DNA of 64,000 bases, taken from assembly GCA_965233705.1 (NCBI GenBank), contig CBDDTF010000001.1, forward strand, positions 1-64,000, in the 5' to 3' direction. Under the pieces are notes generated by a model. It had not been told where the DNA came from, did not search any database, and saw only the letters and a list, made by a program, of their open reading frames with translations. Numbering within the stretch: position 1 is the stretch's first letter; each line of letters opens with the position of its first letter. Shown piece after piece: positions 1 through 14,060 of this stretch. Position numbers and translations under genes: made by a program. This stretch comes from Algihabitans sp965233705. Lineage in GTDB: Bacteria > Pseudomonadota > Alphaproteobacteria > Kiloniellales > DSM-21159.

Positions 1-22
1 CCCCTCGCCATAGCCACCAGGT
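1..22 (-). rRNA. rrf: 5S rRNA, 5' end only (cut by window edge)
   Basis: Read on the minus strand, the first bases of the window give CCTGGTGGCTATGGCGAGGG, the typical 5' end of alphaproteobacterial 5S rRNA. It follows the 23S gene in the same direction, as expected in an rrn operon. Only about 22 nucleotides are present; the rest lies outside the window. Positions 23–163 between it and the 23S trailer hold no tRNA that I can see. Confidence 0.8.
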
Positions 23-182
23 CGGCGAAACCCGCCTGGGCCCGGGCGCGCCGGCTGCGGGCGGTGGGCCCGGGTCCGGTGCGCGGTGTTTGGGGGTCGA
101 CGCGTGGTGTTGCGGCTGGCGCGGGTCGATGGCCCGGCTGGTCCGGGCGGATCGATCTGGGCAGAGCTGGAGAGGGAGGGAG

Positions 183-2920
<2,738 letters not shown>

Positions 2921-2931
2921 CTCTCCAGCTC

Positions 2932-3350
2932 CACCCCGATCGACCCGCCGCAGCGCGGCCGCCCGGCGCCGGGACGACCCGCCGCCAGACCCGCTTGCAC
3001 ACGGGCATCCTCGAGGTGTTGCCAGCAGGCGCATCCCGAAAGACCGGAGAATACCGCACGGCAGACCCCGGCCCCCGCACGGCTGACCGCACGGCACACG
3101 ACCGGTCCCGCCGCCCGGACCCTCCCTAGAAAGGGATACGCCCACGCGTCGTTCTCGAACACTCCACAATGTCAAACAGCCCGGGTCCGCCCAGCGGGGC
3201 AGCACCCAAACCCTTGGTCCGCGAGAGCGGCCCGCGCGCCGCGCCGGCCCCCAAGGGGGCCGCGCCAGGGGCGCGCGCAATAAACCGTCTGTTCCGTTTC
3301 GTCGCCCCGGCCAACCGGACCCCGGTCACCCCGGGATCGGGCCGCAAGCC
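2932..3350 (-). other. 23S–tRNA-Ala internal transcribed spacer
   Basis: This stretch of about 420 bases, very GC-rich, lies between tRNA-Ala and the 23S processing stem. Apparent reading frames here have no recognisable product. It is transcribed spacer; I see no further tRNA in it. Confidence 0.8.
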
Positions 3351-3426
3351 TGGTGGAGCCGGCCGGGATCGAACCGGCGACCTGAAGCTTGCAAAGCTAC
3401 CGCTCTCCCAACTGAGCTACGGCCCC
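3351..3426 (-). tRNA. tRNA-Ala (anticodon TGC)
   Basis: The minus strand folds into a standard 76-nt tRNA beginning GGGGCCGTAGCTCAGTTGG, with anticodon TGC inside CTTTGCAAGC, a TTCGATCC T-loop and an encoded CCA end at 3351–3353. It sits in the 16S–23S spacer in the usual second position after tRNA-Ile. Confidence 0.97.
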
Positions 3427-3532
3427 GATCAGGTCGAACCCGACGCCCCACCCCGGGCCCCCGATGCGGCCGCCCTTCGGCGGGCCGCCTGGCGGACCCC
3501 AATGCGGCGCCGGCCATCCTGGGCCGGGAACC

Positions 3533-3566
3533 GTGGGCCGCAATGGTGGGCCGCAATGGTGGGCCT
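3533..3566 (-). repeat. 13-nt tandem repeat of the tRNA-Ile 3' acceptor end
   Basis: On the minus strand the tRNA-Ile terminus GGCCCACCATTGC is followed by a second identical 13-mer and then a partial third (GGCCCAC). The first copy includes the encoded CCA of the tRNA; the extra copies lie just downstream. Confidence 0.85.
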
Positions 3567-3633
3567 GGGAAGACTTGAACTTCCGACCTCACGCTTATCA
3601 AGCGCGCGCTCTAACCAACTGAGCTACAGGCCC
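3557..3633 (-). tRNA. tRNA-Ile (anticodon GAT)
   Basis: A 77-nt tRNA on the minus strand begins GGGCCTGTAGCTCAGTTGG, carries anticodon GAT in CTTGATAAGC and ends with an encoded CCA. It is the first tRNA after 16S rRNA, the standard Ile–Ala order of alphaproteobacterial rrn spacers. Its 3' end overlaps a short tandem repeat that duplicates the acceptor tail. Confidence 0.97.
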
Positions 3634-3845
3634 AGGGACGGCATGCAGGACCCGCCCCCAACGCCGCCCCGCAGACCGCTCTTGGGCGGCGCTGCGCACA
3701 GGGGCGCGGGAGGTCGGTCGACGAACCGGAAGGGATGCGGAGGCAGCGGCGCGCTTCGACGCGTTTCGGCCAGGCGGCCCGGCGCCTGCTGCGGCGCGGC
3801 CGTCTTGCCGGAAGTCCTTCAGGGCCGCGAACGGCGCCCGAAGGC

Positions 3846-5342
<1,497 letters not shown>

Positions 5343-5710
5343 TAACCTCGCCAAACCAACGCCACCCCCACCCCAAAACTGGGACGGAGACCAACGCCGG
5401 CCGGCTCATCCAAGGGATCCGACAGGGTATTGCACGTCTGACTTCCCCGGCTCCCCAAAGGGACAGCCGGAAAAGCCACGTCGAGCTTTCGCTGCATCCA
5501 GGATGCACGCCCAACAAACGACATGCCCTACCCTCCCGGCCCCAGACCTGCCCCGCGACAAACGCGCGAAACCACCCAGAACCGAAACGGCAAAGACACG
5601 CCACTGCCCGCGCATCCCTTCCGCTCTCGCTAACCAACAATGTCAAAAAGCCGCGACCGACCCCGGCCGCAAACCTCCCGGGCGACTCGCGCCGCCCGTA
5701 GAGGCCGAAG
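5343..5710 (-). other. rrn leader (transcribed spacer upstream of 16S)
   Basis: About 370 bases lie between the proximal rrn promoter and the 16S 5' end. The reading frames here do not resemble any protein. A TTGACA-like hexamer on the minus strand at 5641–5646 has no matching -10 and is probably not a promoter. I read the stretch as the pre-rRNA leader. Confidence 0.7.
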
Positions 5711-5739
5711 AGTATAGGAGCGACGAACCCCCATCGCAA
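5711..5739 (-). promoter_or_regulatory. rrn promoter, proximal (P2)
   Basis: On the minus strand TTGCGA (5734–5739) is followed after 17 bases by TATACT (5711–5716), a good match to the housekeeping sigma consensus. It points at the 16S gene, with a predicted transcript start near 5704. Tandem promoters are usual for rrn operons; the second lies about 115 bases upstream. Confidence 0.55.
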
Positions 5740-5824
5740 TGCCAGAAGCATCACAAGTTCGGTCCGTCTTTTTGGAGGCCTCGGCGGCGGCGCCGTGGTT
5801 GGCGTCGCCCCCGAAGCGGCCCGT

Positions 5825-5854
5825 GATATAGGCGGGCAGCCGGGGGGCTGTCCA
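5825..5854 (-). promoter_or_regulatory. rrn promoter, distal (P1), with A/T-rich UP-like region
   Basis: On the minus strand TGGACA (5849–5854) and TATATC (5825–5830) are separated by 18 bases. Directly upstream, 5855–5890 is an A/T-rich stretch (runs of A and T, unlike the surrounding DNA) that could act as an UP element. This is inferred from sequence only. Confidence 0.45.
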
Positions 5855-5884
5855 GAAGAAAATGTCGGTCCGATGAAAAGTTTT

Positions 5885-5893
5885 TTATCCACA
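5885..5893 (+). promoter_or_regulatory. consensus DnaA box upstream of rrn promoters
   Basis: TTATCCACA is an exact match to the high-affinity DnaA-box consensus. It lies inside the A/T-rich region just upstream of the distal rrn promoter. It is a single box, so it is not evidence for a replication origin. A regulatory link is inference. Confidence 0.4.
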
Positions 5894-5954
5894 GGCGCTT
5901 TACCCCCGCGCCGCCGTCGGCTCGTCGCCGTTTCGCCGCCGGCTCGACGGCGCC

Positions 5955-6371
5955 TCACAGCAGCCCCAGCTCGCGCAGCTCGGCCCAGAGCTCGGGCGGC
6001 AGCTCGCCGCCGCCGGCCGGGCCGGCGAGATCGCGCGGCGCCTGCTCCGGGCGCAGGTAGCGCCAGCCCTGAAACGGCCGCTGGGGCCGCGGCTCGACCC
6101 GCACCATCTCGGGATCGAGCCGCAGGCGCACATAGGGGCGGCCGTTGTCGTCCTCGACCTCGTCCAGGCCGCGCAGGCGCTGGCGGCACTGCACCAGGCC
6201 GCGGATCACCCAGTAGATCGAGCCGCCGTCGAGCAAGGCGGCGCGCCGCTTCGGGCGCATGCGCGTGCCGTGCCAGACCGCGCCGTCGCGGCGCAGCCGG
6301 GCGGCCTGCCAGCGTTGCAGCGAATCGACGTCCTCGGTCCCGACGGAAAGCTTGATGAGATGCAGGGTCAT
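5955..6371 (-). CDS. DUF1489 family protein
   Basis: A 138-residue protein starts MTLHLIKLSVGTEDV and has the conserved block with HGTRMRPKR and GGSIYWVIRG near residues 34–60. This matches the alphaproteobacterial DUF1489 family, whose function is not known. Length is normal for the family. The ATG at 6371 follows a local array of TGACCC repeats (6372–6427) that contains two further ATGACCC copies, each opening a very short frame that ends quickly. No strong ribosome binding site is visible. The gene lies between HMG-CoA lyase and the rrn operon, all on the same strand; cotranscription with the lyase gene (128-base gap) is possible but unproven. Confidence 0.88.
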   Translation of the reverse strand: MTLHLIKLSVGTEDVDSLQRWQAARLRRDGAVWHGTRMRPKRRAALLDGGSIYWVIRGLVQCRQRLRGLDEVEDDNGRPYVRLRLDPEMVRVEPRPQRPFQGWRYLRPEQAPRDLAGPAGGGELPPELWAELRELGLL

Positions 6372-6430
6372 GGCGGGGTCAAATCTGGGTCAGGCCAGGG
6401 TCAGGCCAGGGTCATGGCGGGGTCATGGCG
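6372..6430 (-). repeat. TGACCC-rich short tandem repeats upstream of the DUF1489 gene
   Basis: On the minus strand the motif TGACCC recurs about every 11 bases. Two of the copies are preceded by A to give ATGACCC, the same start context as the true gene, and open frames of four codons (MTPP-stop and MTLA-stop). The array looks like local duplication of the gene's own start region. Confidence 0.7.
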
Positions 6431-6499
6431 GCGGCGGACGGGACGCGAGGCGGCCCTCGGCCGCGGCGCGCAACGCAGGTGCCGGCGCGCGCGGCGCGC

Positions 6500-7444
6500 T
6501 CAGGCGGCCCGGCCGGCCAGGGCCCGGGAGACCTTGGAGACCGGCGCGCGGCCGAGGTGATCGGAGATGAAGCGCCCGGCGGCGACCACCGCGTCGAAGT
6601 CCACCCCACTCTCCAGGCCGAGCCCGTCGAGGAGATAGAGCAGATCCTCGGTCGCCAGGTTGCCCGAGGCTCCCTTGGCGTAGGGACAGCCGCCGAGCCC
6701 GGCCACCGAGGCGTCGACCGTGGCGATCCCCTCCTCCAGGCAGGCCAGCAGGTTCGCCAGGGCTTGGCCGTAGGTGTCGTGGAAGTGCACGGCCAGCCGC
6801 GCGGGCGGCACCGCCTCGGCGACCCGCCGCACCAGGGTGCGCGCCGCCCCCGCGGTGCCCACGCCGATGGTGTCGCCGAGCGAGACCTCGTAGCAGCCCA
6901 TCTCGATCAGCGTCGCCGCCACCTCGGCCACCCGGCCCGGCGGCACCGCGCCCTCGTAGGGGCAGCCGAGCACGCAGGAGACGTAGCCGCGCACCCGCAG
7001 GCCGGCGTCCAGCGCCTGGGCGCAGACCGGCCGGAAGCGCGCCAGCGACTCGGCGATCGAGCAGTTGATGTTGCGCCGGCTGAAGCTTTCCGAGGCGGCG
7101 CCGAAGACGGCGATCTCCCCGACCCCGCAGGCCAGCGCCCGCTCCAGGCCGCGCAGGTTGGGCACCAGGACGGGATAGGCGGTGCCCGACCGCCGGGTCA
7201 GCGCGGCCAGCACCTCGGCGGTGTCGGCCATCTGCGGCACCCACTTGGGGCTGACGAAGGCGCCGGCCTCGACCGCCGGCAGCCCGGCGGCGGCCAGCCG
7301 CTCGATCAGCTCCACCTTGACCGCGGTCGGCACCACCGTCGCCTCGTTCTGCAGCCCGTCGCGCGGCCCCACCTCGACGATGCGCACCCGGCGCGGCAAG
7401 CCGCCCTCCGCCAGGCCGTCCGACCGTTCGCTCGTCGCCGTCAT
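6500..7444 (-). CDS. mvaB: hydroxymethylglutaryl-CoA lyase
   Basis: A 314-residue TIM-barrel lyase that splits HMG-CoA into acetoacetate and acetyl-CoA, the last step of leucine breakdown. The signature VEVGPRDGLQNE sits near the N-terminus, with the ESFSRRNIN block in the middle and the catalytic-loop cysteine in GGCPYAKGASGN near the C-terminus. The chosen ATG at 7444 has GGGGAGG just upstream; a GTG at 7465 that overlaps the previous stop codon is an alternative adding seven residues. It lies directly downstream of the methylcrotonyl-CoA carboxylase alpha gene, so the two are almost certainly cotranscribed. The related citramalate and isopropylmalate synthase families are less likely because of the GLQNE motif and short length. 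Confidence 0.93.
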   Translation of the reverse strand: MTATSERSDGLAEGGLPRRVRIVEVGPRDGLQNEATVVPTAVKVELIERLAAAGLPAVEAGAFVSPKWVPQMADTAEVLAALTRRSGTAYPVLVPNLRGLERALACGVGEIAVFGAASESFSRRNINCSIAESLARFRPVCAQALDAGLRVRGYVSCVLGCPYEGAVPPGRVAEVAATLIEMGCYEVSLGDTIGVGTAGAARTLVRRVAEAVPPARLAVHFHDTYGQALANLLACLEEGIATVDASVAGLGGCPYAKGASGNLATEDLLYLLDGLGLESGVDFDAVVAAGRFISDHLGRAPVSKVSRALAGRAA

Positions 7445-7461
7445 CACGCCTCCCCGGCCCG

Positions 7462-9477
<2,016 letters not shown>

Positions 9478-9520
9478 TGCGGCTCCCAGGACTCCCGTTT
9501 CGGCGCCGTCCGCCGCCGGC

Positions 9521-11254
9521 CTAGTCCTCGACCGGGCGGCGGCCGCGCGGGGTTATCACCTCGCCGAGCTTGGCATAGTTCTCGCGCCGATACTCCTCCA
9601 TGATTGAGCTGGCCCGGTCTCCGGCACCCAGAGCGCTCAGGACCACGCCGCCGAGCTGCAGCGACGCCTCGATGGTCTCCGGCACCACCGCGGTCGCCCC
9701 CTGCGACTCCAGCTCGCGCCGGTGACGCAGGTCGCGCGCACGCACGAAGATGGGAATGTCCGGCGCCCGCTCGTGCAGCGCAGCCACGGTATGGCTCGCC
9801 GCCTCGGGGTTGTCCAGGGTGATCACGGCGGCCTTGGCCCGCTCCAGGCCGGCGGTGTGCAGCACGTCGACCCGGCTGGCGTCGCCGAAGTAGACCGGCA
9901 GGTCCATGCCGCGGCACTGGCGCACCCGGTCGTGGTCCAGGTCCAGTCCGATGTAGGGGATGTGCGCCTCGGCCAGGACCTGGGCGATGGTCTGGCCGAC
10001 CCGGCCGAAGCCGGCGATCACCACGTGGTCGTGCAGCTCCTCGGCCTCCTCGGCGATGTCGGGCAGGTCGCCCTGGCGCGCCTGGCGGCGGGCGGCGCGC
10101 AGGCCGAGCTGCTGGCCCAGCCAGGCCGACAGCGGCGTCAACACCATGGTCACGGCGACCACCGCGATGGTGAGCTGGCCGGCCACCTCCGGCACCACCC
10201 CCAGCATCAGGCCGCCGCCGACCAGCACGAAGCCGAACTCGCCGCCCTGGGCGAGCAGCGGCCCGACCCGGGCGGCGATCTCATCGGGCAGGCCGAAGGC
10301 GCGGCACAGCCCGTAGATGATCAGCGCCTTGCCCAGCATCAGGGCGACCACCGCCAGGGCCACGCTGCCGGCGAACTCGCCGATCAATGCCAGGTCGATC
10401 TGCAGGCCGACCGACATGAAGAACAGCCCCAGCAGCAGCCCGCGGAAGGGGCGGATGTCGGCCTCCACCTGATGGCGGTATTCGGTGCCCGACAGCAGCA
10501 GGCCGGCCAGGAAGGCGCCGAGCGCCATGGAGACGCCGGCCAGCATCATGATGTAGCCGGTGCCCAGCAGCACCAGCAGGGTAGTCGCGACGAAGAGCTC
10601 GGGGCTGCGCGTCTTGGCGACCACGCGGTAGACCGGCCGCAGCAGGAAGCGGCCGGCCAGCAGGGTCAGGCCGACGGCGGCGGTGGCCTTGGCCGCGGCC
10701 AGGCCGAGCGCCGCGAGGACGTTGGAATCCTGCTCGCCGAGCAGCGGCACCAGCGCCAGCAGCGGCACGATGGCCAGGTCCTGCAGCAGCAGGATCGAGA
10801 AAGACACGCGCCCGAAGCGCGCGGCCAGCTCGCCGCGCTCGACCAGCATCTGCAGCACGAAGGCGGTGGAGGAGAGCGCCAGGCCGCCGCCGATCACCAG
10901 CGCCGCCGGCAGCGGCAGACCGAAGGCCACCAGCGCCAGCGCGATGGCCGCGCCGGTGACCAGCACCTGGGCGGTGCCGAGGCCGAAGACGTAGCGCTGC
11001 AGCACCCGCAGGCGCTCGACCGAGAGCTCCAGGCCGATGGCGAAGAGCAGGAAGACGATGCCGAACTCGCCCAGGATGACCACCGTCTCGGTCTCCTCGA
11101 TCAGGGCGAGGAGGTGCGGGCCGATCAGCACGCCGGCGGCCAGGTAGCCCAGCACCGGGCTGGAGCGCAGGCTGCGGGCCAGCGGCACGATCACCACCGC
11201 GGCCAGCAGGAAGTAGAGGATCTCGACGAGAAAACCGGGGTCGTGCTCGGCCAT
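9521..11254 (-). CDS. Kef-type monovalent cation:proton antiporter with RCK domain
   Basis: A 577-residue CPA2-family inner-membrane antiporter. The first roughly 380 residues form about 12 hydrophobic segments (Na+/H+ exchanger fold). A cytoplasmic RCK/TrkA-N domain follows, with the NAD-binding motif GFGRVGQTIAQVL near residue 415 and the downstream DASRVDVLHTAGL block. Such proteins exchange K+ or Na+ for H+ and are gated by nucleotide binding. Overall resemblance is to KefB/KefC/YbaL, but no glutathione-gating residues can be assigned by eye. The ATG at 11254 gives the natural N-terminus MAEHDPGFLVEILYF; a longer frame to 11302 would add a non-conserved leader. It ends 43 bases before the carboxylase gene and may share its transcript. 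Confidence 0.88.
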   Translation of the reverse strand: MAEHDPGFLVEILYFLLAAVVIVPLARSLRSSPVLGYLAAGVLIGPHLLALIEETETVVILGEFGIVFLLFAIGLELSVERLRVLQRYVFGLGTAQVLVTGAAIALALVAFGLPLPAALVIGGGLALSSTAFVLQMLVERGELAARFGRVSFSILLLQDLAIVPLLALVPLLGEQDSNVLAALGLAAAKATAAVGLTLLAGRFLLRPVYRVVAKTRSPELFVATTLLVLLGTGYIMMLAGVSMALGAFLAGLLLSGTEYRHQVEADIRPFRGLLLGLFFMSVGLQIDLALIGEFAGSVALAVVALMLGKALIIYGLCRAFGLPDEIAARVGPLLAQGGEFGFVLVGGGLMLGVVPEVAGQLTIAVVAVTMVLTPLSAWLGQQLGLRAARRQARQGDLPDIAEEAEELHDHVVIAGFGRVGQTIAQVLAEAHIPYIGLDLDHDRVRQCRGMDLPVYFGDASRVDVLHTAGLERAKAAVITLDNPEAASHTVAALHERAPDIPIFVRARDLRHRRELESQGATAVVPETIEASLQLGGVVLSALGAGDRASSIMEEYRRENYAKLGEVITPRGRRPVED

Positions 11255-11383
11255 GGCGGTTCCGGGCGGGACAAGGGGACTCGCCGGGGCCCCCGCCGGC
11301 AAGCGGCGGCGCCCCCTAGCGATGGGGGGCGCAGTCTAGCCATGCCGTCGCTGCATTGCACCCATTGCGCACGGGCCCCGGGC

Positions 11384-11446
11384 ACGCCCTGCACGCCTCT
11401 ACCTGCACGCCCCCCCCTGCACGCCCCGCCCTTGCACGCCCCCCGG
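11384..11446. repeat. short TGCACGCC-type direct repeats
   Basis: The octamer TGCACGCC recurs about five times with variable C-rich spacers between the EamA and Kef genes. It looks like simple-sequence slippage. The rest of the 282-base gap (11255–11536) shows no gene or clear terminator. Confidence 0.6.
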
Positions 11447-11507
11447 CACTGAGCCGTGCGCCCGCGCGGCCCGGGCGCCCCGACGCCGGGGCTCAGGAGG
11501 CCGCGCG

Positions 11508-11550
11508 CAGGCGGGGCACGCTCAGGCGGGGGACGCTCAGGCGGGGGCCT
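11508..11550 (-). repeat. 15-bp tandem repeat spanning the EamA stop codon
   Basis: On the minus strand CCCCCGCCTGAGCGT occurs almost three times in tandem. The first unit contains the EamA stop codon and the second contains another TGA after it. Confidence 0.7.
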
Positions 11551-12481
11551 TGCGCTCGGTGACCACCAGCGCCACGCCGAGCACCGCCACCCCCATGCCG
11601 GCCAGGGCCACCGGGGTCAGGCGCTCGTCGAAGAGGAAGAAGGCGACCAGGGCGGTCACCGGCGGCACCAGGTAGAAGAGGCTGGCCACGCGCGCCGCCT
11701 CGCCCAGGCGGATCAGCACCATCAGCAGGGTCACCGCGCCGACCGAGAGCACCAGCACCAGCCAGCCGAGGGCGAAGAGGAACTCCGGGTCCCAGACCAC
11801 CTCGTTGCGCTCGAAGAGCAGCGCCAGCAGCGCCGTCGCGGCGCCGGCGGCGGCATACTGGATCGCGGCGCCGGCGCGCAGGTCGACGTCGGCGCAGAAG
11901 CGTTTCTGGTAGACCACGCCGCAGGTGATCGCCAGCAGCGCCGCCAGCACGCAGACCACGGCGTCGAGCCCGAAGCCGGCGAAGAGCGTGCCGGCGCCGG
12001 CCGGGGCCAGCTTGCCGGAGAGCACCAGCGCGACGCCGGCCAGCCCCAGCACCAGGCCGGCGAGCTGGCGCCGGGTCACCCGCTCGCCCAGCAGGGGGCC
12101 GACCACGGCCGCGGTCAGCAGCGGCTGCAGCGAGACGATCAGGGCGGACAGCCCGGCCGACATGCCCAGCGAGATGGCGACAAAGACGCCGCCCAGATAG
12201 ACGCCGTGGATCAGCAGGCCGACCACCGCGACGTGACCGGCGGTGCGCGGCGTCGGCCAGGTCGCGCCGAGCAGCAGCGCCGCCGGCACCATGATGGCGA
12301 CCACCAGCGCAAAGCGCAGCGCCAGGAAGGTCAGCGGCTCGGCATGGGGCAGCCCCAGCTTGGCGCCGATGAAGCCGGTCGCCCACAGGCAGACGAAGAC
12401 GGCCGGCGCCAGCTTGCTGGCCAGGGCGAAGGGACGTTGGGCGGCGCTGTGCAGGCTCGACATGGCGGCCAGCGCTACCAC
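11537..12481 (-). CDS. EamA/DMT-family transporter
   Basis: A 314-residue membrane protein with about ten hydrophobic helices arranged as two EamA repeats of five, typical of drug/metabolite exporters (RhaT/YdcZ-like). The first repeat contains WATGFIGAKLGLPHAEPLTF, and the second contains the SVGAVTLLMVLIRLGEAARVAS and VTALVAFFLFDE patches conserved at the ends of EamA domains. Substrate cannot be told from sequence. The start ATG at 12481 has no obvious ribosome binding site. The stop codon at 11537 lies in a 15-base tandem repeat (11508–11550), each unit of which carries a TGA. Confidence 0.88.
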   Translation of the reverse strand: MVALAAMSSLHSAAQRPFALASKLAPAVFVCLWATGFIGAKLGLPHAEPLTFLALRFALVVAIMVPAALLLGATWPTPRTAGHVAVVGLLIHGVYLGGVFVAISLGMSAGLSALIVSLQPLLTAAVVGPLLGERVTRRQLAGLVLGLAGVALVLSGKLAPAGAGTLFAGFGLDAVVCVLAALLAITCGVVYQKRFCADVDLRAGAAIQYAAAGAATALLALLFERNEVVWDPEFLFALGWLVLVLSVGAVTLLMVLIRLGEAARVASLFYLVPPVTALVAFFLFDERLTPVALAGMGVAVLGVALVVTERKAPA

Positions 12482-12554
12482 GCCGCCGGCGCGGTCGGCA
12501 GCCGCCGCCGGCGCATAGGGCCTATGCCGCCACGGCGCGGCCGTCGCGCCGGGC

Positions 12555-14024
12555 TCACCCGCCCAGCTTGCTCTTCAGCAGCTTGTTGACCACGCCGGGG
12601 TTGGCCTTGCCCTGGGTCGCCTTCATCACCTGGCCGACGAACCAGCCGATCACCTTGGGATTGCCCTCGGCCACCTGCTGGGCCTGCTCGGGATTGTCGG
12701 CGATCACCCGGTCGACGATCGCCTCGATCTCGCCGCTGTCGGTGATCTGCTTCAGGCCCTTGGCCTCGACGATCTCGCCCGCCGGCTTGCCGGTCTCCCA
12801 CATCTCCTCGAAGACCTCCTTGGCGATGCGCCCGGAGATGGTCTCGTCGGCGATCAGGTCGAGCAGACCGCCGAGCTTGGCGGCGTCCACCGGCGCCTCG
12901 TCCAGCGCCAGGCCGGAGGCGTTGAGCGCGCCGAAGTAGTTGACCGTCACCCAGTTGGCGACGGTCTTCGGGTCGCGCCGCGCCCCGGCCGGTCCACCGG
13001 CGACCACGGCCTCGTAGAAGTCGGCATTGGCCTTCTCGGCCACCAGCACGGCGGCGTCGTAGGCGCTGAGGCCGAAGTCCTCGATGAAGCGGCGCTTCTT
13101 GGCGTCCGGCAGCTCCGGCAGGGCGCCGCGGATCTCCGCCACCCAGTCGGGGTCCAGCTCCAGCGGCAGCAGGTCGGGGTCGGGGAAGTAGCGGTAGTCG
13201 TGCGCCTCTTCCTTGGAGCGCATGGAGCGGGTCTCGCCGCTGCGGTGGTCGAACAGGCGGGTCTCCTGCACCACCGTGCCGCCGCTCTCCAGCACCTCGA
13301 TCTGGCGCCGCGCCTCCACCTCGATGGCCTGCTGCACGTAGCGGATAGAGTTGACGTTCTTGGTCTCGGTGCGGGTGCCCAGCGGTCCGCCCGGCCGGCG
13401 CACCGAGAGGTTGACGTCGCAACGCATGGAGCCTTCGTCCATGTTGCCGTCGCAGGTGCCCAGGTAGCGCAGGATCGAGCGCAGCTTGCGCAGGTAGGCC
13501 CCGGCCTCGGCCGCCGAGCGCAGGTCGGGCTTGGAGACGATCTCCATCAGCGCCACGCCGGCCCGGTTGAGGTCGACGTAGGTGCGGTAGGGGTCCTGGT
13601 CGTGCAGCGACTTGCCGGCGTCCTGCTCCAGGTGCAGCCGCTCGATGCCGACCTCGCGCACCGCGCCGTCCTCCAGGTCGAGCAGGATCGTCCCCTCGCC
13701 GACGATGGGGTGGGCGTACTGGCTGATCTGGTAGCCGGCCGGCAGGTCCGGGTAGAAGTAGTTCTTCCGCTCGAACACCGAGAAGTGGTTGATCTTGGCG
13801 TTGAGCCCCAGCCCGGTGCGGATCGCCTGCTCGACGCAGACCCGGTTGAGCACCGGCAGCATGCCGGGCATGGCGGCGTCGACCAGCGAGACCTGGCTGT
13901 TCGGCGCCGCGCCGAAGGCCGTCGAGGCCCCCGAGAAGAGCTTCGCCTCGGAGATCACCTGGGCATGTACCTCCAGGCCGATCACCATCTCCCAGGTTCC
14001 GGTCTCACCTTCGATCAGGCTCAT
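12555..14024 (-). CDS. gatB: Asp-tRNA(Asn)/Glu-tRNA(Gln) amidotransferase subunit B
   Basis: A 489-residue GatB, the subunit that binds misacylated Glu-tRNA-Gln or Asp-tRNA-Asn and activates the side chain with ATP. The N-terminal catalytic cradle begins WEMVIGLEVHAQV; the YFYPDLPAGYQISQ, GSMRCDVNLSVR and KNVNSIRYVQQAIEVEARRQ blocks are all present, and the C-terminal YqeY-like tail domain ends near the stop. The length is normal. It follows gatC–gatA and a small acetyltransferase gene on the same strand, so the three subunits are encoded as one cluster. The ATG at 14024 gives a standard N-terminus. Confidence 0.97.
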   Translation of the reverse strand: MSLIEGETGTWEMVIGLEVHAQVISEAKLFSGASTAFGAAPNSQVSLVDAAMPGMLPVLNRVCVEQAIRTGLGLNAKINHFSVFERKNYFYPDLPAGYQISQYAHPIVGEGTILLDLEDGAVREVGIERLHLEQDAGKSLHDQDPYRTYVDLNRAGVALMEIVSKPDLRSAAEAGAYLRKLRSILRYLGTCDGNMDEGSMRCDVNLSVRRPGGPLGTRTETKNVNSIRYVQQAIEVEARRQIEVLESGGTVVQETRLFDHRSGETRSMRSKEEAHDYRYFPDPDLLPLELDPDWVAEIRGALPELPDAKKRRFIEDFGLSAYDAAVLVAEKANADFYEAVVAGGPAGARRDPKTVANWVTVNYFGALNASGLALDEAPVDAAKLGGLLDLIADETISGRIAKEVFEEMWETGKPAGEIVEAKGLKQITDSGEIEAIVDRVIADNPEQAQQVAEGNPKVIGWFVGQVMKATQGKANPGVVNKLLKSKLGG

Positions 14025-14060
14025 CGCCGCAAGATCCCCTCAAACCGTGATGCGCTTGTC

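Noticed and set aside
5641..5646. TTGACA hexamer on the minus strand as a third rrn promoter
   Set aside because: No acceptable -10 lies 16–18 bases downstream.
5885..5893. Replication origin at the DnaA box
   Set aside because: Only one perfect box, no cluster, no unwinding region, and no origin-linked genes such as dnaA, hemE or parAB nearby.
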